Assembly (NCBI RefSeq): GCF_011745365.1
Contig: NW_024468915.1
Location: forward strand, 1,900,653 to 1,964,652
Length of the DNA stretch: 64,000 bases
Direction of reading: 5' to 3'
DNA from: Cryphonectria parasitica EP155
Lineage: Eukaryota; Ascomycota; Sordariomycetes; Diaporthales; Cryphonectriaceae
Every line of letters begins with the position of its first letter. Positions within the stretch are counted from its first letter, which is position 1. The translations under genes and the position numbers were made by a program. Below are positions 25,220 to 35,491 of the stretch, piece by piece. The notes under the pieces are model-generated. The model worked only from the letters and a program-made list of their open reading frames with translations, had not been told where the DNA came from and did no database searches.

Positions 25220-26310
25220 GCCTAGGTTTACATATTTGTACGTAAATCTATGCATTTATCTACATGTTTCATGGTTCTTCTTTCCCCCTCCCTTTTCCCT
25301 TCGCCATCCCTTGTATACCTTTGCACCTTGATGAGATGCGATGTCACTTGCGGTACATTGTGCATCAAGAGAAACGAGACATGAATTTTCAAGAATAATA
25401 AACGGAGAAGTGGATGGGCCAAAGAAGAGCAGCGATGTAGTATGTTCTGCTAGCTCTACCCAGGGTAGAATGTTGGTTAAGAGAAGAGCACACAGCCGCT
25501 CGACTGCTGGAGGGGAGACACTAAATATGAACAATTACGCAAGCTTACTCTGGCATATGAAAACTCTATACAGATGATCAAAGTCACAGGTAAGCGGGAC
25601 TATCTTGATGTCGCTGTTCTATCCAAGTCTCTGGAGGGGCGGTTGGCCTGAAGACGAAATAGCCACCATATGCAGCTTGGCGAGTTATTCCTGATCGGGG
25701 CACTATTCACATCTACAGACCAAGCCTGTCCCGAGGGATTCTCATAACAATTTCGCAAACTACTCAAGTAGTCAAAGAAGGGACATCTGGAGGGCTCGTA
25801 AGTAGGTAATCACTCAGCCTCATCTCAACCCCTCGTCCAATGCATTTCTACAAGTCGCTAAGTACTGACGGGGACTGATGTTCCATTAGCTGACACTAAG
25901 GCAGCTTCTCAAGCCCTTAAAATGATTCATCAGATCATCCACATCGGGTATCAATTCATATGTTCACATGCGACTGAACGGGATTATCAACCCCTTCTGG
26001 GTGTTGGAATTTGCTGATCGCGGATGTAGAAGGTAATCTTGTCTACTTAAAACTGAGATGAATTTCTGCTAAAACATGCTCTCGCATTTCGACTTCAGAA
26101 GTTACCTTTACTCTCTCTCTCTCTCTCTCTCCCCAGATTAGGCCAGAGGCTTCTGTTAGGTGGTGAACTAGCAACGTCGTCGTTGGGGACAGTGGCTGTA
26201 GCAAGATGTTGGTTTTGGGAATTTGAGAATGGCGTCCGGCAGACAGAGTCATCAATAATCTGGATAAAATAACAATCATTCCCATCAACTCTATATACTT
26301 AAGGTCCTAC

Positions 26311-26350
<40 letters not shown>

Positions 26351-26441
26351 GATTATTCGGTGCACAACGGTGATATTGCAAGCCCAATGTCTATGCCTAC
26401 AGCCCTGGCTACGCATCCGTCACGCATAACGAAACCTCTCA
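25220..26441. other. Convergent intergenic region, 2EXR gene to MFS gene
   Basis: It contains no supported gene. It has an AT-richer character than flanking exons, a (CT)10 microsatellite at 26111-26130 and a long T run at 26313-26349. It probably carries both 3' untranslated regions. Confidence 0.5.
26313..26349. repeat. T37 homopolymer
   Basis: Thirty-seven consecutive T on the plus strand, about 92 bases beyond the stop codon of the minus-strand MFS gene (there it reads as A37). It is the longest homopolymer in the window. Its length could be a sequencing or assembly estimate. Confidence 0.9.
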
Positions 26442-28028
26442 TCAATCCTCGCCTTGCGCTTGCCGCCCTCCAGCTTCTTCTTGCTCTCTTCTCCTTGGGG
26501 CCTTGCCGTCCTTGCCCTTCTCCGGCAGCCACCTCGCAATCAACGTGTACCAGAGGGCCAGCAAAGTCAGCAACAACCAGATGGCATACCCCCAGAGCCA
26601 CTGTGTCCGCGCTCCCAGAGCGAACAAACTCGTGAACAACGCGGGTGCAAACGCCCGTGTGAGACTCGTACCAGCCAGGGCGATCGAGTTGAGGGTGCCC
26701 AGGACGCGGTGGCTGGGCGAGACGTCGTTGAGGGCGAGCTGGATGGCGGTAAAGGCCATACTGACACCGCAGCCGATGGCCTGAAACGCGGGCGAGATGG
26801 TCCAGAAGGCGGCGACATCGCCGTGGCGCAGGAGGACGTTGCCGATTGGGGTGAGGGCGAAGAAGAAAGGATAGGCGATGGCGCAGGCGCGGAGGACGCC
26901 GTTGGTGCCAAGGCGGCGTTGCAGGCGCGGGAAGGCCAGGAGGAGCCAGAGGGCCTGGGCGGCGCCGTTGGTAGCCATAAAGATGCTGATCTGGTAAGGA
27001 AGGAGGCCGAAGCCGCCCAGGCGCACGGGCGAGAAGAGGAAGACGGGGATGATGGCCGTGTAGGCGAAGGCGAGGAGCATAATGTGGCAGTAGATGTAGA
27101 GGACGATGCGGACGCCTGGCGCTCTGAGGAGACTGAGGATGCTGGGCCGTTCGTCCTTGGGCCTGACGACGCTATCGCCATTCTCCGTCGTGGTGGTGGT
27201 GCTGTCGTCTCTGTCCAGTGTCTCGGTGACGAAGAAGAAGGATGTGATGGCGCCTATGAAGCCGAGGCCTGCGATGACAAAACTTGAGAGGGCGTACGGA
27301 TAGTCGAGAAAGAATTGGCTGTGGCCGAACAGGCCGGGATACTGATGGGCCGGGTCGGCGAGGGCTCCTCCGAGGATGGGACCCAGCAGGATGCCGAGGT
27401 TGCCCGAGAAGGCGAACCAGCTGAAGGCGACGGCCTGGTCGCGAGGGGACGAGATCTCGGTGATCATAGTCCTGATGGTGACGATGGTGCCGGCAAAGAC
27501 ACCTGCGATGCAGCGGAAGAGGATCATCTGCGCCAGCGTCTTGGCCGTGCCAAAGATAGAGGTCGCGACCGAGACACCAACGAGGCTGAAGACGAGGACG
27601 GGTTTGCGGCCGATGCTGTCGGCAGCCTTACCCCAGAAGACCATGACCAGTGCCTGGGTGAGGGAGAAGAGCGATTCGATGAGCCCAGAGTAGAATCCCA
27701 CGTCGGCGTCGGCAAGGTGACCGTTCTCCTGGGCCATCTGGTTGATGTAAGGGAAGATAGAGAAGAAGGCCATAGGCTCAATGGCTCGCGCAAAGCACAG
27801 CCAGAAGAGCTGCCACTTGGGCAAAGGCTTGTGGTGGTCATTATCATCATCATCATCATCATGACCGTCCCGCCGCCCCTCCTCCCCCTCATCGACTGGC
27901 GAGGTATAATTTGAACTGGTGGACACGGCGGCGGGAACTGCTGCTGGGGCAACATCTTTGGTCACGAGAAGTGGCGTCTGTTCTGTGGCCGACACAGCAG
28001 CAGCAGCGTTCTCTTGGTCACTGGCCAT
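26442..28028 (-). CDS. Major facilitator superfamily transporter
   Basis: Intronless gene of 528 residues. The frame extends upstream to a GTG at 28160, but the first ATG is at 28028 (AACACCATGG context), which I choose. The N-terminal 70 residues are cytosolic and disordered, with a TPLLV motif and an Asp run at about 56-62 (ATC repeat on the plus strand). About twelve membrane helices follow. MFS motif A, GKAADSIGRKP, lies at 133-143 between helices 2 and 3. The central loop contains TETLDRD and a run of Thr. The pattern fits the fungal group related to yeast YCR023C and plant zinc-induced-facilitator-like carriers (similarity from memory, not from a search). Substrate is unknown; drug or metal/organic-acid efflux are possibilities. 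The C-terminal tail is basic. Confidence 0.92.
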   Translation of the reverse strand: MASDQENAAAAVSATEQTPLLVTKDVAPAAVPAAVSTSSNYTSPVDEGEEGRRDGHDDDDDDNDHHKPLPKWQLFWLCFARAIEPMAFFSIFPYINQMAQENGHLADADVGFYSGLIESLFSLTQALVMVFWGKAADSIGRKPVLVFSLVGVSVATSIFGTAKTLAQMILFRCIAGVFAGTIVTIRTMITEISSPRDQAVAFSWFAFSGNLGILLGPILGGALADPAHQYPGLFGHSQFFLDYPYALSSFVIAGLGFIGAITSFFFVTETLDRDDSTTTTTENGDSVVRPKDERPSILSLLRAPGVRIVLYIYCHIMLLAFAYTAIIPVFLFSPVRLGGFGLLPYQISIFMATNGAAQALWLLLAFPRLQRRLGTNGVLRACAIAYPFFFALTPIGNVLLRHGDVAAFWTISPAFQAIGCGVSMAFTAIQLALNDVSPSHRVLGTLNSIALAGTSLTRAFAPALFTSLFALGARTQWLWGYAIWLLLTLLALWYTLIARWLPEKGKDGKAPRRREQEEAGGRQAQGED

Positions 28029-28787
28029 GGTGTTTGCAGCAGCTGTCTGAGCTGCGATTGACTTACTCAATGTCTCATGAGTGAAAGAGTTGAGCTCGAA
28101 GAAGGAAGGAAGCTGACTGTAAGTGGCAGTTTCTTTGTTTTGAAGAGAGCTAAAAAGCACGAAACTCGGTATTATAATTACTGGAGTGACAAATCCCGGT
28201 AATTGCCTGGCCCGAGCCCTTAATTAGGAAAACTTACCTTTTGGTTTACTGTGAGAAGAATGATTCAAGACGAGGCCATAGTTGTAGAGATGTTCCTTCT
28301 CCCTATTGTTTTCCCTGCAAACCAAGTACAAGTACAGTAGGCCCTCCATGCATCCGATTTAGCTTTGGCCATATTGATTTGGTTGTCGGGTAGTATCAAT
28401 GTAGGTTGAGTGGGGCCATCATTAGGAGTGTGCACCATGCAGCAGATGCTGCAGCAGCACATGCATAAAAAACATGTCTGGCCCAAACACGGGATATCTT
28501 TTACTTATACAAGCTGTAATGAAGAGGAATATGTAGTTATTGCTTTGTGACAGAGGTTCAAGAGCTCCCCATTCGATCCGTACTGTAGAGCAATCAATAT
28601 GAACAAATTGACTCGTTGCATATGAGCGTCGGAATGTTAATACAATATATATATTCAGGATAGTTGAAGACTGAATAGTATTAAAACTAGCCGATTCTGC
28701 TCCCTTCCCACACGCACACTTCGTCCCTCAACGCCATGCTAAACAAAAATCTCGTCGTTTCCTGGTAATATTCATACGTTGGAGAAT
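28029..28787. other. Upstream region of MFS gene
   Basis: It is bounded by the MFS start codon and the stop of the J-domain gene, both on the minus strand. It has AT-rich patches near 28640-28700 and no supported gene; it is presumably promoter plus 3' untranslated sequence. Confidence 0.5.
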
Positions 28788-29776
28788 TTAAACACCAACG
28801 GCATGACTGAAAACTTTAGCAGCCAGCTGGCTGAGAAGTCTCGCCCTGTCGCCCTGTGGTAGCTCCTGCAACACATCAAAGGTTAACACCTTCTCTGAAA
28901 GAGGAGCCATGAGGAACATCGCCCAGCAAACTCACCTGGAAAACGGCATAGACACTCTGTCCCTTGGCATCACGGATCGCACCGAGCCTGTTGCCAGCCA
29001 CGGCACCCGCCAATAGACCAGGGACGTTGGCAATGATGAATCCCAGCGCGCCTCCACTCGCGCCGCCGAGCATCCCCCAGAACCGGCCGTTCGCCGCTCC
29101 GTTGGAGTCCGCCATCCCTTGCTCCCTGAGCATCTCCTCGAACACATCGCCGAACTGCTGCTCCTCGGCATCCTGTCTTGTCTGTTGCTGCTGCTGCTGG
29201 CTACCCGCCTTCCCCTGCTGCTGCTGCTGCTGCTGGAAGAAGTTCCACGCCCAGCTGAACGCGGACTGGTTCGCCCCGGCACCATCAGCACCAGCCCCGG
29301 CCTCCGCGAAGGGGTCACCGCCCGCGCCGGCCTGCGAGGTCGAGGAGCTGCCGTAGAACTTGCGCTGACTGTCGTATTCCCTGCGTCGCGAGGTATCGGA
29401 CAGGGTGAAGTAGGCGTCGTTGACGAGCTGGAACTTGCGCGTGCGCTCAGGGCGCTCAGGGGAGTCGGCGGCCACGCGGTCGGGGTGAGTCTTCAGGGCG
29501 GCGCTGCAAAAAGGTTGCTGTGTCAGTCATGGGGAGGGAGCCAAGTCTTTGAGGGGATGGTGAACGAGGAGAGAGGCCGGGTGTCTGGTGTTTTTGCATA
29601 CCGCTTATAGGCATCTCGGACCTGCTGAGTTGTCGCTGTCTCCTGGATTTCGAGAATGGCATCTAGGTACGGTGGTTGGTGGTCAGTCTGTGGATTCAGT
29701 CTGGTGAGAAACGCCAGGAAGAGGCGGGGTATGGCAGGGCAGGCGTACAGTAGTTTGGTGGGGGTCCGGACGCCAT
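28788..29776 (-). CDS. J-domain (DnaJ-like) protein with Gln-rich linker
   Basis: Predicted Hsp70 co-chaperone. Exons 29749-29776 (28 bases), 29602-29662, 28936-29503 and 28788-28865 join in phase to 244 residues. The J domain covers about residues 8-75, with HPD at 36-38 and FQLVNDAYFTLSD in its third and fourth helices. A Gln-rich, low-complexity region (about 110-145, CAG/CTG repeats) follows, then a glycine/alanine-rich hydrophobic stretch (about 175-205, reading GGALGFIIANVPGLLAG) that could be a membrane or glycine-zipper segment. The end is a conserved-looking helix (ELPQGDRARLLSQLAAKVFS). It lacks zinc fingers, so it is a class C J protein. A perfect TGACGTCA lies 176 bases before the start. 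The precise client and location are unknown. Confidence 0.92.
29161..29250 (-). repeat. CAG/CTG-rich poly-Gln tracts in J-domain gene
   Basis: Several interrupted CTG runs on the plus strand encode two glutamine blocks of about six to eight residues in the linker after the J domain. Confidence 0.8.
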
Positions 29777-29951
29777 CTTGAGGTTGTGGTTTCTAGGGTT
29801 GATCGTTGTGAGTAATATGAGAATGAGAGAATTCAAAGCTGAGAAGGAGAAAAGGGCTCGAGGATGTAGAGGAACGACGTGAGACGTTGTTCGGAACATG
29901 AATGCAAACCAGGTGTCGCAAGCATGTGCCTCAGAGGCCAGCGTGCTGCTG

Positions 29952-29959
29952 TGACGTCA
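29952..29959. promoter_or_regulatory. Perfect CRE palindrome TGACGTCA
   Basis: An ATF/CREB-type palindrome 176 bases upstream of the J-domain gene start. In fungi such sites bind stress-responsive bZIP factors (Atf1/Sko1 type). The site is seen directly; its use is inference. Confidence 0.4.
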
Positions 29960-31952
29960 ATCCACTCCTACTACTACGACATACGTACTTTACTTAAGTA
30001 GGCACGTACAGTAGGCGGGCACTCAGGTAGGGTAGTACCTCAGTTCCAAACTACGCCACTGGGGATCTGGTGGTCCGTGTTTTTACTGAAGCAGACGCTG
30101 GCTCCCTGAGAGTAAGTATGCCATACAATCACTGCAAGTCCTCAACAAGTTGATGATTCTTTTCTTTCTCTCCTCTCGTCCCTTCCTCTCTGCTTCTTTC
30201 TCCTTCAATCTCTGGGATCTCTCACTAAACACCTTTGATTTTGACGTTACGATCGGCATTTTCAGGCTGGGCTTTGCGCAGCGTCTTGTCCAGCTCCTGA
30301 CAGACACGACACGTTCGGCCAATGCTATGAGCAGCCAAGATACTTTTCATTCTGGCAGAGAGTAGTAAACAAGCCTCAGGCCTACGCTAGAGTGGACCGT
30401 GCCTTGTTCTCGTTCATGGTTCTGGCCATGCAAGAACCTGGTCTTAATTTAGATGGCCTCAAGGCTGGATAAAGCATTCATTCAAGAAATGTCAGGATAA
30501 AAATAAAAGGTCAGGAGGACCAGCCTCGTGGGTGACCGTAAGTGCCGGGCGGGCACCGTTTTTCAGGCCATCCCTGCCGTTGTGGCTGCTGTTGGTACCT
30601 GCCAAATTAGCGCTACAGTATGGTGGCATTGCAGACGGTAGTAGCACATAGTACTGCATACTACTTACTGAGCAAGTTCTCCATCTACAGCGGGGTCGGG
30701 TGTGTCGTCTCGATGAAACATGAACGGCCCTACCTCAATATTGTTGGGCCTGATATGTTGAATCTCTAGAACCCACATCGAATTCCCGAGAACTAGACCT
30801 CCAGTTGCTCAAACTCGACGATCAGGCATATCGAGATTTGCGCAACCTCGACAGAAGAATGGAGGACGGGTGAATGGGCAGGAACTTGGAACGGGCAGAA
30901 CTCGGCCTGTTCAGAACCTATTATGACCTTACTGTATTGCCCCTCCACACCCCCCTCCAGCTGGCACGTCGCTATTGGAGGATTATACCACGCGCTCCGT
31001 TTCAGGCCCTGTCTTTATTCGACCATGACCCTTCCAGAATCATGCCCAAGACTGCAGGCGTGGGTCGTTTTGAGGCCCAACAATGGCCATCTGGGCCTCG
31101 ACCCAAGGCCTGAGACCCAATCCAGAACTATGACCACGATGCATGGCCCTGGTGGAGGGGGGTTGGGCCTGTGAGAGAGACAGGATCAGACAGAGAGACG
31201 TGGGAGTGCAAAACAAAATTACTCTGATAATTACCATAGCTCATGGCACGTGTGGGACGAAGAGGGGGGAAACATGAGCAGGCGGACGTCATTGCCCCCT
31301 TGATCCTGGAGGGGAGCTACCGTCAACCACCCCCTCCTCTTTCCTCTTCTGATCACGCCAATGTCAAATTACATATCAAAATAAAATATAAGAGCAACAG
31401 CCCTTGGGAATTCCTTTCTTTCTCTAAGCGCACCCTCTTCCATCCTCCCCCTCCCTTCTTTGTGGCCTTTTTGAACAACAACCCACTCAACTGCCCATCC
31501 AAGGTGCTTGCTTCAGTGTTTCCGTTTCCCTCCCTCGCTCTCCCTTTCATCTGCAACGCTACCACAAATAGTCAAACCGCTATTGCTCACGTTTCCCCTG
31601 ACCGGCTGGCGCTTAATCTCAACCATACGTCACGATCCCGTTCTCGGTCACCAGACGGCCCCTCGGAGTGAATCATCGACGACCCCCCCGTCGAGAACCC
31701 AACGCCTTCACTGGTCATCTCCAGGCCATCACTTTTGTTTTACTTCTTTTTCTCTTTTTCTTTTCCACAGCTTTCTCTCGAGTAACCTAAATAGCATAGC
31801 AAAATAAAATTTGCAGTACCCAACCAGAAGATCTTCGCGCTCTGCTATTTGCACACACGCACAACACGCTCAACGCTACGTATAGCATCAGTTGTCAAGA
31901 CTCGACGTCAGGAAAAGGACGGAGGAGAAAGATTAGAAAAGAGAGACAGAGC

Positions 31953-31971
31953 GAGAGAGAGAGAGAGAGAG
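31953..31971. repeat. (GA) microsatellite
   Basis: GA run inside purine-rich sequence upstream of the gene at 32133, probably in its leader. Confidence 0.85.
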
Positions 31972-32132
31972 GCAGAGAAGAAAATATCACCAGATTGTCA
32001 GAACTCATCACAGAATATTTGAACTCCCTCCTCCCTCCTCAACTCACGCAGGCCGTGCAGTATCGTAGTCAGCGATACTGTGAGTCTTGACATCTCCTAA
32101 CACAGATCTCTCTGATTTACGATACTGACGCC

Positions 32133-33056
32133 ATGTCTCAGACCACACCCTTCTTTTGTCCCCCCGTCACATCCCTTCGTCCACCGACTCCATCACACCG
32201 ATCCACGATGGCGGTTCAGGACGACCTGGCCACTCTGTTCGCTAGGAACATGAGTTTGGCGGCGGCAGCAGCAGCGACAGCAGCACCACCCCCACAGTCC
32301 CAGCCACCATCAGCTCCCGAGCATACCGATCCCAACAGGATTGTGTACATCTCGCAGCACTACACCCATTCTGCCCATATCGCCCCGACCCCCGCCGCTG
32401 TTGACGATGATGAGCCCATGGTGCAGCAGCGCTCGGCCTCCGAGCCCGCTGCTGGCCCCGCCGACCTGGAATTGCTCCTGCGCTCCGCAGGCGTCGATAC
32501 TGCGGCTCTCACCCTGCCCCAGGTCGAGTTGTTCCGTCACGCCGATGACGCTCAGCGCACCCGCCTCGTCCAGTTGTGGACCATCTGTCCTCCTACTATT
32601 AGTAGCAACAGTATCAACAACCACCTAGGCCTGGTATCGTGGGGTGGCGCCACTTCTCTCGAGCAGGAGGAGGCCCTAGCACGGCGGCGCTATGACGAGG
32701 CCACCCAGAGTCAGCACCCTGTCGTGCCACCAGTGGCCGCCCCCGAGGTCGTCATGAGCCTGGATGGAACCGAAGTAGTCGATGCCGGTCTATCCAACTC
32801 ACCGTCGTCGAGCGTGCAGTCGTCCGACTCGAGGTGGCACCCCGTTGCCCACGCCCACGGGTACATGGAGCCATACATGCAATCCGGCTACGAGGAGCTC
32901 GCACGGCGGGAGTATGACCCGGCTGCGAGGAAACCTGCGCTGGATCCGGTTTATAGGGCCTCCGGCGGCATGCTGGACTGGGAGAGGCAGCAGTGGATGG
33001 AGAATCAATACGGGAGTTTTGTTGGGGGCTGGAGGGATGACGAGGAGATGTTGTGA
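32133..33056 (+). CDS. Unknown fungal protein, 307 residues
   Basis: Single exon with a good start context (CGCCATGTCT); an alternative in-frame ATG at 32208 (MAVQDDLATLFARNM) would remove 25 residues and is plausible. I do not recognise a domain. The N-terminal 75 residues are Ala/Pro-rich. A helical segment about 109-150 (DLELLLRSAGVDTAALTLPQ through RTRLVQLW) looks folded. The middle is disordered. The C-terminal 50 residues are rich in Tyr, Arg and Trp (YEELARREYDPA, LDWERQQWMENQYGSF) and look like a conserved short motif block. No signal peptide or membrane span is visible. Codon composition is G/C-rich at third positions, like the recognised genes, which supports it as real. Confidence 0.75.
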   Translation: MSQTTPFFCPPVTSLRPPTPSHRSTMAVQDDLATLFARNMSLAAAAAATAAPPPQSQPPSAPEHTDPNRIVYISQHYTHSAHIAPTPAAVDDDEPMVQQRSASEPAAGPADLELLLRSAGVDTAALTLPQVELFRHADDAQRTRLVQLWTICPPTISSNSINNHLGLVSWGGATSLEQEEALARRRYDEATQSQHPVVPPVAAPEVVMSLDGTEVVDAGLSNSPSSSVQSSDSRWHPVAHAHGYMEPYMQSGYEELARREYDPAARKPALDPVYRASGGMLDWERQQWMENQYGSFVGGWRDDEEML

Positions 33057-34015
33057 ATGATGAGTTCTCCACACTCTCTTTCTTCTTTTCTTCTTCTCTT
33101 CCTGAGCATATGCCTTATTGTCTGGTTGAGGGATTTCAAATCTTTTCAAGGTGAAAGGGTGCGCATCGGGGACGGATTATCCACTATATAACAGACAAGA
33201 CAGACCTGCGTCATGGCAAAGTGCCATCTCGAAATTTGGGGCGGTCTGGTCTGGTCTGGTCTGGTCTGTCTGGTCTGGTCGAGATGTTACGGGAAAACAG
33301 ACGCACGGCATAAGGATTAAGGCGTTGGCATACTATAGCACATTCACCATATGAGTTTACCCCTTGGCCTTGAAGGGAAAAGGGACAACGGCGTCAGGCC
33401 AGGGATATTGTAATCTTCTTTTCAATACACGCATCTCTAATTCTTCAATAGCCTTTGGATGTGTTCGCCGTGCTCAGCCATGGTGATGGGTTGTCAACTC
33501 AGCTGTCAAGGGGGGGAAACCAATAAATAAACACGTGATAGTACTGCCACCTTGTACTATAGGTGGTCATTTTAATCTTGACTTGGTCAAATCTGTCTGT
33601 CAAGTCTTTACAGCTGTAAAAGCAGGTCCAAAATCAAGATCACTATGGGTGCTGTAGTGATTTTGGTAGGCCAGGCTAAAGGTCACCAAAAGAATCTGGG
33701 TCCATAGTACCTGGGAAACGTTGTGTGTGAACAATGCAAGCAGCCATCTATTCAAGCTGAGCGCAGCATCTCGACCATCTCTCTCGCTCTTTTCCCTCTC
33801 AATCTGCCTGTTGTGTATATATCCTACTTGCACACCTTTGCTGCATGCATTCCTCTTCCTTTTTTTAACATTCTTTTCTACTTAAGTACCCAAAGGAAAA
33901 ATGAATCAAGGACACCCCCCCCTCCCCACCTACGCCCCCAGCCAGCCAGACGGTAAAACTCCGCAGACCTTCCGATTACGACGAGCGTCTTGATGGACAA
34001 CCAAGCAAAAAGGGT
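33057..34015. other. Convergent intergenic region
   Basis: It sits between the unknown plus gene and the ERJ5-like minus gene and has no supported gene. It contains a pentanucleotide repeat at 33243-33280. The rest is probably 3' untranslated sequence. Confidence 0.5.
33243..33280. repeat. GGTCT pentanucleotide repeat
   Basis: Five consecutive GGTCT units, then one shortened unit and two more, located about 190 bases after the stop codon at 33056. Confidence 0.9.
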
Positions 34016-35491
34016 TCACTTCTTCTTGCCCTTGCTCTTACGTTTGTTGTTGTTGTTCTTGGTAGGCTGCGGCTGGCTGCCGGTCGTCTTGGTGGCGGTG
34101 GTCGCGGAGACATCCTCCATCGACTTGTCGAGCAGCTCGAAGTCGTCGTCCACTGAGCCCGTGCTCGGAGTGTGCTTGCCCCCTGCACCCGACGAGTCCG
34201 TATCCGCGGCAATGATATCCTCTTCCTCGCCCTCGACGTCGTCCTCTGTGTTGGGATTCTTCTTGTTGAGGATGCGACCGACAGTCAGGCCGTAAAACCA
34301 GATAGGCATGCGTACGAGGGCGGTGTCATTTATAGTGGGCTTGCCAATCTCGTTGGGCTGTTGAGACAAGCGGAGAGTCAGCCATATTCCTCAGCAATCA
34401 AAAGAAGCGCGAGGGCACGAGATATACTTACATCAAGCAGGAAGAGTTCCACGTTGCCGTCCTCGTCCTCCTGCTCGAGGTACACATCACCCAGCGAGTC
34501 GACTACCAGAATCTTGCCGTTTTCCGCAACGACACGCTTCTTGGCGCCCTGAGGGCCGCCTTCAGCAGGGACAGGCGTCGCAGTCCCCGAGCCCTGCGCA
34601 GCGCGTGCGGCCAGCTTCCGGCGGACATTGCTGCCACCCCTCTCCTGGCTGCTCTCCTTCTTGTTCTCGCGCTCCTGCATGCGCCGCATCCGGCGGTTTG
34701 TAGGCATAGCCCTGGGGTCCTCCTCAGGCATAGGCGGGGCCGCAGTGCCTACAGGTGCACCAGCGTCCAGGCCTGGCATGTTGATCCCCAGGTTATCACC
34801 CCAGGCGGCGTGCCGCGCAAACTTGATGTACCTCTCGACAAAGTCCCGCTGGCGCTTCCAGCCCATGTACAGCGCAATGTAGTGGGCACCACCACCCAGC
34901 GCAAGGAATACACCAGTCATAACAGTGCCCAGCCCGGGCCGGTAGCGGTTGTAGTAGTAGCCGGTGCCCTTCCACACGGGAAAGCCGTTTGCCATGAAGT
35001 GGTCATATCGTTCTCTGCCCGGTCCGCGCAGGATGTTGGCGACGATGGACAGACGGGCCTGGCGGTCGGAAGCTTCCTTGACGGCAGTTTTGATCTCGGA
35101 CTGAGAGGGGGCCTTGGCCACAGTGACGCCAGCCTTCTTGTTCTTTTTCGCATCCTTCTTTGCCTTGGTGCGCTCGGCCGTGAGCTGCTGCTTAACCTTG
35201 TCAGGGTGTAGCAAGCGGGACTTCTTGCGGTAGGCCTTGTTGATGTCGTCCTGGCTGGCAGAGGGGGTCACGCCGAGGAAGTCGTAGAAGGTCACATCGG
35301 GTCCTTCGAACTGGGCGAGCTCGTCACGAACGCGGAAGATCTCGCGATCTGGAGAGGCACAGTGTCAGAAGATGGATCCAGTCCGGCCATGTTGAGGAAA
35401 GATTCCGTGTCGACCTACCATCCTTGGACCAAGCAGCCGTCAGAGGGCTGAGAACGGCCAGCAGGCCAAGAGAGAGTACCGAGAACTTCAT
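34016..35491 (-). CDS. erj5: ERJ5-like endoplasmic reticulum J protein
   Basis: Predicted ER-membrane Hsp40 that helps Kar2/BiP-dependent folding. Exons 35419-35491, 34432-35348 and 34016-34357 join in phase to 443 residues. Residues 1-20 form a signal peptide (KFSVLSLGLLAVLSPLTAAW), followed by KDDREIFRVRDEL. The J domain starts near 43 (VTFYDFLGVTPSAS), with HPD at 72-74, and is split by a Lys-rich insert (about 80-110) before RLSIVANILRGPGRERYDHF. A membrane span follows near 150-175 (GTVMTGVFLALGGGAHYIAL). The remainder is a charged region with RRMRRMQER, a conserved block ENGKILVVDSLGDVYLEQED, and a Lys-rich tail ending KKK. Length and domain order match yeast Erj5-type proteins. The start is supported by the signal peptide. 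Confidence 0.93.

Larger units (their letters stand above)
29777..32132. other. 2.3 kb divergent intergenic region
   Basis: It lies between the starts of the J-domain gene (minus) and the unknown gene at 32133 (plus). It contains GTAC/TAGTAC-type words around 29978-30040 and 30615-30670, a GA microsatellite at 31953-31971, and a pyrimidine-rich part from about 31430 to 31760 that looks like leader for the plus gene. Open frames of 60-140 codons are not supported by composition. Confidence 0.45.

Noticed and set aside
27315..27914. 199-codon plus-strand frame opposite the MFS gene
   Set aside because: It is the antisense shadow of a clear membrane transporter; its Gly/Glu/Asp composition is what reversed hydrophobic codons give.
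28029..28160. N-terminal extension of the MFS protein to 28160
   Set aside because: The extension starts with GTG; the first real ATG in frame is at 28028 with a good context.
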